Shown here in pieces: positions 1 through 7,029 of a stretch of 64,000 nucleotides of DNA. Origin of the DNA: Epibacterium ulvae (GTDB lineage Bacteria > Pseudomonadota > Alphaproteobacteria > Rhodobacterales > Rhodobacteraceae); NCBI RefSeq assembly GCF_900102795.1, contig NZ_FMWG01000002.1, positions 434,001 through 498,000 of the forward strand, given 5' to 3'. The first letter of the stretch is position 1; the number at the start of each line of letters is the position of its first letter. Below the pieces are notes generated by a model that worked only from the letters and a program-made list of their open reading frames with translations, made no database searches and was not told where the DNA came from. A program made the position numbers and the translations under genes.

Positions 1-262
1 TTTCACAGTATGAAACAACGTCTTCAATCGGCAACCGGTGCCTAAACTCTCGAATTTCATCACATCCGAATTGAGGCAAGTTGGGGGTGTAGCGGCATGA
101 CAAAAAGATGTTGATCGGGCCTATCTTTTTTGAGCCGTGCACAAATAAGGACCAGCAATCCATTGCTTTTTATGTTTTGGTTCTTGATGAATAAACGATC
201 ATACCTTGAACACGCTGCGAATGAGGAAAATTAACCTCTTTGTTCGATCAAAAGCAGTTTTC
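1..262. other. Non-coding or degraded left edge of island
   Basis: I see no convincing gene on either strand here. The stretch follows the end of the frameshifted PrtN-like gene (leftward genes run into it) and is AT-rich compared with the core genes to the right. It is probably more of the decayed island, but nothing recognisable is left. Confidence 0.4.
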
Positions 263-522
263 TCATTCAGACGTAAATTCTTTCAATCTGGCAACTGCTG
301 CAACACGTTGCTGCTCAATATACAGTGCCAACTGAGGCAACGCTACATTGCTTCTTCGCATTGATTTCTTTTGATCGTTAAAGAAGTCAAGTTTGATCTT
401 TCCTTTCTTGATTTTTGGTCGAGAGCCTCCGGTTCAAGCCCGAAATATTCTCGTGCCATCTGAGCGAATGGGATCTCTTCGCTACCATCACGACGTGCCA
501 ACAGCAGCATCAGTGTTGTCAT
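263..522 (-). pseudogene. PrtN-like (pyocin activator family) gene with a -1 frameshift
   Basis: Starting at the ATG at 522, 8 codons past the neighbouring gene's end region, the frame reads 37 residues (MTTLMLLLARRDGSEEIPFA...) and then leaves frame at a run of five A (412-416, minus strand). Reading on one base back gives 49 more residues ending at TGA 263-265, with IKKGKIKLDFF and LPQLALYIEQQR. The joined 86-residue product lines up along its whole length with the PrtN-like protein encoded just upstream (EKIRAGQIKLPL, LIDFADYIDARH). PrtN family members are small DNA-binding activators or excisionase-like proteins found in phages and islands. A sixth A would restore the frame, so this is either a decayed gene, a slippage site or a sequencing error. 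Confidence 0.65.
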
Positions 523-529
523 GATTTTT

Positions 530-787
530 TCAATGCCCCATCAGCTTCAATTCTTTTTCAGCAGCATGTCGGGCATCAATGTAATCTGCGAAGTCAATCA
601 GATGGATACCCTTGGCGCATTTTTGGCTTTCTTCCTCTATGAGAACGAGTGGAAGCTTAATTTGCCCAGCTCGGATTTTCTCATGGAACTTCCCAACAGA
701 AAGTTCGAACCAATCCTGCGCGACCTTTTCTGAATCGATGATTGCCTGTGCGTTGTACATTGCCATCATCATAATTGCTGTGTTCAT
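530..787 (-). CDS. PrtN-like regulator (pyocin activator family), 85 aa
   Basis: A small DNA-binding protein of the PrtN family, typical of prophages and genomic islands, where it acts as an activator or excisionase-like factor. The sequence from MNTAIMMMAMYN through SQKCAKGIHLIDFADYID matches the family pattern along the full usual length of about 85-95 residues. The ATG at 787 is preceded by GAGGAAATCC, a good ribosome binding site; an in-frame upstream ATG at 850 lacks one. It is followed after 7 bases by a second, frameshifted PrtN-like gene, so the two form a tandem duplication. The family call is firm; the role in this relic island is inferred. Confidence 0.75.
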   Translation of the reverse strand: MNTAIMMMAMYNAQAIIDSEKVAQDWFELSVGKFHEKIRAGQIKLPLVLIEEESQKCAKGIHLIDFADYIDARHAAEKELKLMGH

Positions 788-837
788 TGGATTTCCTCGT
801 ATTTGACGGCCTGTTTTTTTGGGGGCCGCCTGGGTTT

Positions 838-870
838 GAAAAACCGCCACCCAAGGCGACGGTTTTGAGG
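838..870 (-). terminator. Possible imperfect terminator
   Basis: Read on the minus strand this is AAAACCG-tcgcc-ttggg-tgg-CGGTTTT followed by more T: a 7-bp stem with mismatches in its upper half and a T-run. It sits just before the PrtN-like gene and after the 105-residue reading frame, so it could end the latter's transcript. Confidence 0.3.
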
Positions 871-964
871 AAATGGTGCGAAGCCGTATTTTCGGAAGAA
901 AGTTTGTTAGTAGGTTTGAATCCTATCTTGGCTGCGACTGTATTCGTCGCTGTCAAGACTATGT

Positions 965-1378
965 TCATACTTCCGCCAACAGTCTTTCAGTCTCTCTGAT
1001 CGCGGCAAGCTTGTCGTCGAGCGCTCTTTTGGCTTTTCGGACTTGGCGCCAGCACCAGGCCAGGTTCACCAAGTCGATCCCTTTAACATCGCAAAAGTGC
1101 TCGGTATCGACATCTCTGACCAATGCCTGGTCGCCCAGGCCGCTTCTGTAGTCGTTTGTGAAATGCCTGATCTGCTCGCCTATTATCCCGATGCGCTCAT
1201 CATCAATGTCTTCGAGGCCGCTCCGTTCGCAGAGGCTGTTGAGAAGCGACAGGACGAAGGGGCGAGTAATGCCTTGCGGCACAAGGCCAACTTCACGCCA
1301 TTCTTGCGCCTAAAGTCGCCCCTGAGAAATCACAGCCAAAACCAGTTCATGCGTTTCGTGTTCGATTTTTTCATCCAT
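965..1378 (-). pseudogene. Unknown island protein interrupted by an in-frame amber codon
   Basis: I do not recognise this family. An ATG at 1378 with a strong GGAGG ribosome binding site opens a frame of 22 residues (MDEKIEHETHELVLAVISQG...) that stops at TAG 1310-1312. The same frame then stays open to 965 and could restart at a GTG at 1282, giving 105 residues with a charged helical end (RKAKRALDDKLAAIRETERLLAEV region). The GTG has no clear ribosome binding site, so the simplest reading is one gene of about 137 codons broken by a nonsense mutation. It lies between island remnants. A true short gene starting at 1282 cannot be excluded. Confidence 0.45.
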
Positions 1379-1459
1379 TTTTGTTCCTCCAATGGGTGAG
1401 GCCACGATGCGTGGCCTCTCAAGGCGCCGGTGGAAGGAGTTACCCACCGACGGTTGCGC

Positions 1460-1687
1460 TCAGGCGGCGCGCGGGAAGTCCAGGCGATCAGCGGTTCGGA
1501 GTAGAACATCTTGGAAGGCATTAGCCAGTAGACAGAGGTCTTCGACATAAGGTGCTGCTGGATCGAGATCTGCAAAATGAGCCGACTCTGGTCGGCTGAA
1601 GTCGTGCACATGCTCAAGGGTGAGCAGCTCGTGCAGGCGTACCAAGCCTTGGCTAAGGAAGGGTTCGATTGGGTCTGGTGCGAACAT
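1460..1687 (-). CDS. Hypothetical small acidic protein, possibly truncated at its start
   Basis: An open frame of 75 residues on the minus strand, rich in acidic and hydrophobic residues (DLDPAAPYVEDLCLLANAF). I do not recognise it. It lies upstream of the amber-interrupted gene on the same strand and could belong to the same island cassette. Its first 10-15 codons overlap the opposite-strand helicase fragment, so its true start may have been lost at a recombination junction near 1640-1690. It could also be a chance frame. Confidence 0.35.
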   Translation of the reverse strand: MFAPDPIEPFLSQGLVRLHELLTLEHVHDFSRPESAHFADLDPAAPYVEDLCLLANAFQDVLLRTADRLDFPRAA

Positions 1688-2526
1688 GCGCTGACCATCG
1701 GTTATCGCCCTTCTCTAACCGAAATTGTGCAAATCATTGGCCGCGCAACACGAGACGCCCCCGGCAAGCTAGGGGCGGTTTTTACAAATCTTGTTGCGGA
1801 GCCGGGTGTCGAGACTGGTTGGTCGTAGCAGATGCCGTCAACGACATGTTCAAGGCGATCTCGGGCTCGCTGCTGATGGAGCAGGTGCTGGCCCTCAATT
1901 TCAAATTCTACCGCCGTGAAGATGGCGATATCCGAGAACCTGTCGAAACCGACGGTCAGGGCAATGTGATGATCGGTATCAAGGGTCTTGTAGAGCCGCC
2001 CACAGACCGTGCAAAAGATATCTGTGAGCAAGATATGAAAGATCTGATGGCTGCGGCCTGTCAGGCGATGGATCGTAGGGTTCTGGAACCTGACACTACG
2101 CCTGAGGTGGCTACTCAGATGGTTCTGACCGATATCATTAAGAAGCGCTATGAAGCCTTGGATGAAGAAGAAACGGAGTCTGTTCGCCAGCATCTTGCAG
2201 CGCACATGAACATCTTTAGCATTGCTCGAGATGAGCAAGCAAAGGGAATGGCCGAAACGCAGTCCATCTTTGAAGGTAAAAAGCCTGATTTGGATGATGA
2301 AGAAGAAGTTGAGCTTGGTGGTGCACAGAATACGCTGCTCCAAATGGTAAAGAAATTCATCAATGTCAGAGACATTGATGTTGCGCTGATCGACAGCGTC
2401 AACGCCTTTCGAGAGCAGTTTGAGGTGGCTTCAAAGTCCTTGGATTCAGACCTTTTGGCGCATGTTCAATCTGCCATGGTCGCCATACGGGTTTCTTTCA
2501 ATGCGTTTTCACGACGCTTTAACTAG
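1640..2526 (+). pseudogene. Helicase C-terminal fragment, truncated and frameshifted
   Basis: The first reading frame contains the segment SLTEIVQIIGRATRDAPGK, which has the QxxGRxxR pattern of helicase motif VI in superfamily 2 DEAD/DEAH-type enzymes. It runs out of frame at 1826-1830 after FTNLVAEPG, and the protein continues in another frame (VADAVNDMFKAISGSLLMEQVLA...) to a stop at 2524-2526. The N-terminal ATPase domain is absent, so the piece cannot be an active helicase. The 5' limit is uncertain: the frame is open from 1577, but the first 20 or so codons may not belong. The acidic stretch LDDEEEVELGG lies near the end. The 3' end abuts a truncated integrase gene, suggesting a deletion joint. 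Confidence 0.6.
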
Positions 2527-2657
2527 GTTTTTGCTGCCTGTTCAGTTGCGAATGTTTCGACCAGATTGAGAATGACCTTGCCCTTTTTCTTCTTCCGGAG
2601 CTGCGCGGTGAAGCTCGGTTTGCCATTTGTCTTGAGGCGTCCTGTGATAGTTCCCAT
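2523..2657 (-). pseudogene. Tyrosine integrase N-terminal stub (44 aa)
   Basis: From the ATG at 2657, with AAAGGA as ribosome binding site, the frame encodes MGTITGRLKTNGKPS, a short basic stretch RKKKKGKVI, and TFATEQAAKT before a stop. This resembles the arm-binding N-terminus of phage-type tyrosine recombinases, which are normally 350-420 residues; the catalytic domain is missing. The stop overlaps the helicase fragment's stop on the other strand, so both genes were cut at the same place. The stub points away from dusA, 275 bases from its start, the arrangement expected of a dusA-targeting island. Identification rests on a short sequence. Confidence 0.6.
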
Positions 2658-2735
2658 GGGAGTTCCTTTCAGTCACGGGGTTTCCATGGCCGGGACATCT
2701 GATCGTTCGATTTGTTCGGAAGCGTGTTTGATTGG

Positions 2736-2752
2736 GTTTGAATCCCAAACCG
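2736..2752. repeat. Short hairpin TTGGG/CCCAA with GGTTTGAATCC core
   Basis: TTGGG-TTTGAAT-CCCAA forms a 5-bp stem with a 7-base loop. The inner 11 bases GGTTTGAATCC occur again at about 913-923. It resembles a tRNA T-arm but has T where the invariant C of the T-loop should be. It may be an integrase-binding or chance repeat. Confidence 0.35.
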
Positions 2753-2844
2753 GGGGTGATCGGGCGGAATGGGGGAAAACCGATGAGGTACGGTAGTGAC
2801 CGGGCAGTGCTCAATTTGGGGTGCTGGAACTTGGGTAGAAAAAA

Positions 2845-2883
2845 GTGCTACACGGCGCCGTCGGTGCTACATTCTGTAGCACC
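2845..2883. promoter_or_regulatory. GTGCTAC repeat cluster with 8-bp perfect inverted repeat
   Basis: GTGCTAC occurs at 2845-2851 and 2864-2870 and inverted at 2876-2882. The last two form GGTGCTAC-attct-GTAGCACC (2863-2883). It lies between the integrase stub and dusA, so it may be an integrase or regulator binding site left by the island, or part of the dusA promoter. Function is inferred from position. Confidence 0.45.
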
Positions 2884-2932
2884 GCACCTAAAAACGGGGC
2901 TAATTTGGGCCAAAACGGGGAAAAAGCGCAAA

Positions 2933-3955
2933 ATGGCGAATCCAAAAAACCAAGAAAAATCAGGGTTTTCCGATCTTCGGCGGGCTGCGCGCCTATCCAT
3001 TGCACCCATGATGGACTGGACCGATCGACGCTGTCGAATGTTTCACCGTTTGTTAAGTCGTGAAACGCTTCTTTATACTGAAATGGTCACGGCTCCTGCG
3101 TTGGTGCGTGGCGGTGCTTTGCATTTGTTGGAGTTTTCCCCCGAAGAACATCCGGTTGCACTACAGCTCGGTGGCTCTGATCCAAAAGAGTTAGCAGCGG
3201 CTGCAAAGTTTGGTGCTGATGCGGGCTATGATGAGATCAACATCAATTGCGGCTGTCCTAGTGATCGGGTGCAATCCGGTGCCTTTGGCGCAATTTTGAT
3301 GCAGACGCCTGATCTGGTTGCGGACTGTGTGGGGGAGATGCGGGCGGCAGTTGATGTGGAAGTGACAGTGAAATGTCGCATTGGCGTCGATGAGCAAGAG
3401 CCGCGCGATATTTTGCCTGTATTTTTGGAAAAGATCCGAGATGCCGGGTGTCGGCGGGTGACAATTCACGCGCGTAAAGCTTGGCTGAAAGGCCTTAGCC
3501 CAAAAGAAAACCGTGATATTCCACCGCTGGATTATGATCTTGTGCACGAAATGAAAGCCGCGTTTGGCGATATGCATATCTCGATTAACGGCGGCATCGA
3601 CAGTCTGGAGCAGGCGCAAGAACTACTCGCAAAAGGTCTTGACGGGGTTATGATTGGGCGTGCGGCGTACCATCAACCTGTCGATATTTTGTCGGCTGCG
3701 GATCCTGTGATTTTTGGTACAGGTGCGGTGATTTCTGCAGAACAGGCCGTGCGTGCGATGCTGCCTTTCATTGAGGACGAGCTTCAGAACGGTGCGCGAT
3801 TGAATCAAATCACCCGCCATATGTTGGGAGCATTTGCCGGGCGTCCAGGTGCGCGCCAGTGGAGGCGACGCCTATCCGAAGAGGCGAATAAACCCGGTGC
3901 AGGGCCTGAATTGGTGGAAAGCACATTAAACGAAGTGATTCAGCGCGCGGCATAA
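2933..3955 (+). CDS. dusA: tRNA-dihydrouridine(20/20a) synthase DusA
   Basis: FMN-dependent reduction of uridine to dihydrouridine in the tRNA D-loop. The 340-residue protein shows the DusA signature APMMDWTDRRCR near residue 23, the catalytic-cysteine segment NINCGCPSDRVQSGAFGAILM, the HARKAWLKGLSPKENR stretch and the INGGI and GVMIGRAAY phosphate-binding motifs; the length is normal. I chose ATG 2933 rather than the frame opening at 2732, because the extra residues are not family-like and cross the repeat-rich region. The gene's 5' end is a documented integration target for tyrosine-integrase islands, and an integrase stub lies just upstream. The gene itself is intact. Confidence 0.95.
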   Translation: MANPKNQEKSGFSDLRRAARLSIAPMMDWTDRRCRMFHRLLSRETLLYTEMVTAPALVRGGALHLLEFSPEEHPVALQLGGSDPKELAAAAKFGADAGYDEININCGCPSDRVQSGAFGAILMQTPDLVADCVGEMRAAVDVEVTVKCRIGVDEQEPRDILPVFLEKIRDAGCRRVTIHARKAWLKGLSPKENRDIPPLDYDLVHEMKAAFGDMHISINGGIDSLEQAQELLAKGLDGVMIGRAAYHQPVDILSAADPVIFGTGAVISAEQAVRAMLPFIEDELQNGARLNQITRHMLGAFAGRPGARQWRRRLSEEANKPGAGPELVESTLNEVIQRAA

Positions 3956-3988
3956 GCGCTGGACATTCTGGCGCTGAGCCGCTCTTTT
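3947..3988 (+). terminator. Terminator of dusA
   Basis: Two stacked 5-bp stems, GCGGC/GCCGC and AGCGC/GCGCT, separated by a small internal loop, followed by TCTTTT. The left arm overlaps the dusA stop codon. Confidence 0.5.
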
Positions 3989-4017
3989 CCCACTAATCAA
4001 CTTGAGGTGGGGAGAGA

Positions 4018-4851
4018 GTGAGCAGCATGCCTGATTTTGGAACCTTAATGCTTTTGTGCGCCATTTTGGCGGCAATTGGTGCAATCGCTGGCGTGCTGGC
4101 AGGTCTTTTGGGCGTCGGCGGTGGCATTGTATTGGTGCCTGCCTTTTTCTATACGTTTCAAACCTTGGGCTATGGCGGCGATCAGCTAATGCAGATCTGC
4201 CTTGCAACATCGCTTGCAACAATTATCGTTACGTCTTTGCGATCGGTGTCGAGCCATCACAAAAAAGGCGCTGTGGAATGGGAAATTCTGCGCCGCTGGG
4301 GGCCGGGAATTGTTGTGGGGGCAGCGATCGGAGTTGTTGCGGTTTCTGCCTTGCAGTCGTCGTCTTTGCAGTTGCTTTTTGGCGTTTTGGGTTTGTTGAT
4401 CGGGACCTATATGGGGCTGGGACGCAGTGAATGGCGCCTTGGTGATGAGATGCCACAGGGGATCAAACGTGCGACTTTGTCCCCCATGGTCGGATTCTTA
4501 TCCGTCCTTATGGGAATAGGAGGGGGCAGCTTTGGTGTTCCATTGATGAGCCTGCATGGCGTTGCGATCCATCGCGCGGTTGCAACAGCCGCCGGCTTTG
4601 GTGTGATTATCGCGGTGCCCTCGGTCATCGGGTTTTTATTTGTCGCCATCGATCCTGCTGTTCGCCCGCCTTTTACGGTTGGTGCAGTCAATCTGGGAGC
4701 GTTTGCAATTGTTGTCGCGATGACCACGTTGACAGCGCCGATTGGAGTTCGTTTGGCGCATTCTATGAACCCCAAACCCCTGAAACGGATTTTTGCTGTA
4801 TTCTTGATCTTTGTCGCGTTGAATATGCTGCGCAAAGCGTTGGGATACTGA
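4018..4851 (+). CDS. TauE/SafE-family sulfite/organosulfonate exporter-like permease
   Basis: A 277-residue inner-membrane protein of the TauE/SafE (DUF81) family, which move sulfite, sulfonates or related anions. The sequence shows about eight hydrophobic segments and two family glycine-rich repeats, AGVLAGLLGVGGGIVLVP near the start and GIGGGSFGVPLM in the middle. The GTG at 4018 follows GGGGAGAG; an ATG three codons later is an equal alternative. It stands alone between dusA and the convergent DUF1289 gene, so the sequence gives no substrate. A paralogue lies at 36,587. Confidence 0.85.
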   Translation: MSSMPDFGTLMLLCAILAAIGAIAGVLAGLLGVGGGIVLVPAFFYTFQTLGYGGDQLMQICLATSLATIIVTSLRSVSSHHKKGAVEWEILRRWGPGIVVGAAIGVVAVSALQSSSLQLLFGVLGLLIGTYMGLGRSEWRLGDEMPQGIKRATLSPMVGFLSVLMGIGGGSFGVPLMSLHGVAIHRAVATAAGFGVIIAVPSVIGFLFVAIDPAVRPPFTVGAVNLGAFAIVVAMTTLTAPIGVRLAHSMNPKPLKRIFAVFLIFVALNMLRKALGY

Positions 4852-4853
4852 CG

Positions 4854-5093
4854 CTATTGGGCTTTACGCCCGCGTTTTGCAGCGCGCCCGCCTCGGCGTG
4901 TCTTGGGGGCTGCTTCGCGCTTTGGAAGTTCGGCCAAGAGCGAAAGCCGTTCGTCATCTGACATTTTCGACCAGCGCGTGATCTCGTCGATAGAGCGGGC
5001 ACACCCCGTGCACAGCCGTGTTTCGGGATGAATCACACAGATCTGCACACAAGGGGATTGAATCTCATCTCTTTTCCAGACCTCTTGGGTCAT
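4854..5093 (-). CDS. DUF1289 domain protein
   Basis: A 79-residue protein of the DUF1289 family, a small cysteine-containing module of unknown function common in Proteobacteria. The core shows SPCVQICVIHPETRLCTGCARSIDEI, with four cysteines that could bind a metal, and WSKMSDDER; the C-terminus is a basic tail (KTRRGGRAAKRGRK). The ATG at 5093 has AAGGAG upstream; the frame opening at 5177 would overlap ruvX. It is the last gene of the leftward ccmI-ruvX-DUF1289 run, 13 bases after ruvX. Confidence 0.85.
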   Translation of the reverse strand: MTQEVWKRDEIQSPCVQICVIHPETRLCTGCARSIDEITRWSKMSDDERLSLLAELPKREAAPKTRRGGRAAKRGRKAQ

Positions 5094-5106
5094 AGTCCCG
5101 CGCTCC

Positions 5107-5580
5107 TTAAGTCGTCTTGAGATGGCGCAATCGATCCAATGCGCCTTGCAGGATATATGAGGCTGCGACGTTATCAATCAACTCTGCACGCCGTTTTCTT
5201 GAGGTGTCCGCTTCCAAAAGCGCACGCTCAGCCGCGACGGTGGAAAGGCGTTCATCCCAAAAGCCGATGGGTAATTCTGTGATCCGGTTCAAATTGCGGG
5301 CAAATGCGCGGGTTTTCTGGCATCGTGGTCCTTCGCTGCCGTCCATGTTGCGGGGCAATCCCAAGAGGAGGCCATTGAGTTCCCGATTGGCGATGATCTC
5401 TAGCAGGCGCGCGCTATCAAGCGTAAATTTCTTGCGCTTGATCGTTTCCAGCGGAGTAGCAGCTGTGCCCAACCGGTCTGATATGGCAACGCCGATGGTT
5501 TTATCGCCTAGGTCCAACCCCGCAAGGGCGCTCATCGGAGGAAGAGCCGCTGCGAAATCTTCGATTGTCTCATAGATCAT
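5107..5580 (-). CDS. ruvX: Putative pre-16S rRNA nuclease / Holliday junction resolvase-like RuvX (YqgF)
   Basis: A 157-residue YqgF-family protein with an RNase H-like fold, linked in E. coli to 5' processing of 16S rRNA and annotated elsewhere as a Holliday resolvase. Visible motifs are GLDLGDKTIGVAISD with the first catalytic aspartate, LLLGLPRNMDGSEGPR, and FWDERLSTVAAERALLEAD with the second acidic pair; D in AELIDNVAASYILQ supplies the third. Length is normal. Its ATG overlaps the ccmI stop by 4 bases, so the two are translationally coupled. Confidence 0.92.
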   Translation of the reverse strand: MIYETIEDFAAALPPMSALAGLDLGDKTIGVAISDRLGTAATPLETIKRKKFTLDSARLLEIIANRELNGLLLGLPRNMDGSEGPRCQKTRAFARNLNRITELPIGFWDERLSTVAAERALLEADTSRKRRAELIDNVAASYILQGALDRLRHLKTT

Positions 5581-6803
5581 GGGGCAAATCCTGCTTGGGT
5601 GGCTGCGGTATCAATCACACGGCGATCCTCTGGACTGTCGGCAAATCGTGCACGTGCTTCGCTCAGTATGGTGAGCGCTTCATCTACGCGGTTTAAGACC
5701 GAAAGTGCGACGATCAGCTGGCCCCATTCTTGGGCCGTGCCGCCATCGCTTGCCAGTCGGTCTGATAGGCTGGCCACCATTGAATGGATCATTTCAGCAC
5801 GTGCCTGAGGGGTTAGCTCTGCAGCTGCGTCAATATCGCCTGCACTGGGTCCGGCTAACGCACTGCCGGGGGCAATGGGCGTATAATTCTGCCCCGCGCG
5901 TTCGGCCATGTCACCGATTTGGGCCTGAATGGCGATAGTCCAACGGGCATTTTCTGGGCTGACAGAAAGCGTTTCGCGCCAGATATCAAACGCAAGGTCG
6001 GGGCGGCCAAACTGCCCCATCATCAATCCCCAGTAATACCTTGCCATGCCTTGGCTCGCGTTTAATTCTAGGGCCTTTCGAAGTGCTATTTCGGCTTCGG
6101 GAGAGACAAGACCACCAGCAGCAATGATCATCAGCTCTGCCTGTTCTGTATAATCATCACTTGTTGCGGCCGCTCCCAACAAGGCAATTTGCCGGGTCTT
6201 TGCCTGATAGGCAGCTTTTAGGTTTCCAAGGCGCGCTTCGTGGCGAACCAGTAAGGCTTGTCCCTGTGCATCCTCTGGACGTGCGGCTGCAGCCTCTCGC
6301 AATTGCGCAACCAGTGCTTCGTAGCCTTGTTCTACTTGGGGCGGGGCGGCTTTAGGCGCGTCGGCCTCCATCTCTGCCTGAGAGGGGCGAGTGTTTGCAT
6401 AAAGGCGGGCCTGTTCCAAACGCGTGTTCAGGGCAAGGTCGGGATACCCCGGTGCCCCCAGTTGCGCATAAAGATAGAACGTCCCGGTCAGTAAAAACAC
6501 AACCACTGCAAGGGCGGTGACAAACGACGGCATACGAGGTTGGGCATTGCCGCTTGTGTGTCGTTGAACTGCGGCATCAGCAGCAAGAATGCGACGGGAA
6601 ATCTCGATGCGCACACGCTCGCCGTCGGCCTCGTGCACCAGCCCACGCGCAACGTCTTTATCAACGTCGCGCAATTGCTGCTGGTAAAGACGCAGATCAT
6701 AGGCTGCGGCGGGTTCCGCTGCGCTGCGCGCCCGCACAAGAACAAGCGCCAGCAGCAGGCCAATAGCAAGCGACATGGCTGCGGTCACAATCCAAAAGCT
6801 CAT
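5577..6803 (-). CDS. ccmI: Cytochrome c maturation protein CcmI
   Basis: CcmI holds apocytochrome c for haem ligation in the periplasm. The 408-residue protein has two transmembrane helices (about 1-25 and 95-115) with a cytoplasmic loop containing YQQQLRDVDKDVARGLVHEADGERVRIEISRRIL, the typical CcmI N-domain, followed by a TPR-rich periplasmic part (about 170-300). This bipartite layout and length match alphaproteobacterial CcmI. It is first in a leftward operon with ruvX and DUF1289, while the other ccm genes here lie 31 kb away at 37,770-40,502. Confidence 0.9.
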   Translation of the reverse strand: MSFWIVTAAMSLAIGLLLALVLVRARSAAEPAAAYDLRLYQQQLRDVDKDVARGLVHEADGERVRIEISRRILAADAAVQRHTSGNAQPRMPSFVTALAVVVFLLTGTFYLYAQLGAPGYPDLALNTRLEQARLYANTRPSQAEMEADAPKAAPPQVEQGYEALVAQLREAAAARPEDAQGQALLVRHEARLGNLKAAYQAKTRQIALLGAAATSDDYTEQAELMIIAAGGLVSPEAEIALRKALELNASQGMARYYWGLMMGQFGRPDLAFDIWRETLSVSPENARWTIAIQAQIGDMAERAGQNYTPIAPGSALAGPSAGDIDAAAELTPQARAEMIHSMVASLSDRLASDGGTAQEWGQLIVALSVLNRVDEALTILSEARARFADSPEDRRVIDTAATQAGFAP

Positions 6804-7029
6804 CTGCTCTCCCCCGTCAAACGTCTCATACTTTGGTCAGTCTCTATAGAGATGCAGCCTCAGACAAAAGCCCCAATGACTGCGACTTTGGCGCGCGCCC
6901 TTTGGTATTGAATTGTGTCACACGGTCAGGCAGATGTCGCAAAGTTACAGAAAACAGCCGATAAACGGCAGGCGCTGATATCACCGCATGTCGCATATAT
7001 ATTGCAATCTTGACTCATCGGATTCGCCA

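Noticed and set aside
905-935. tRNA-like T-arm (GGTTTGAATCC) with a partly matching acceptor stem
   Set aside because: The invariant C of the T-loop is T, the 3' end is not CCA, and no proper anticodon arm could be built. A similar arm at 2736-2752 also lacks the rest of a tRNA.
681-968. 95-codon minus-strand frame overlapping the PrtN-like gene
   Set aside because: Its second half is the PrtN-like gene read out of frame and its first part crosses a hairpin; no family-like sequence.
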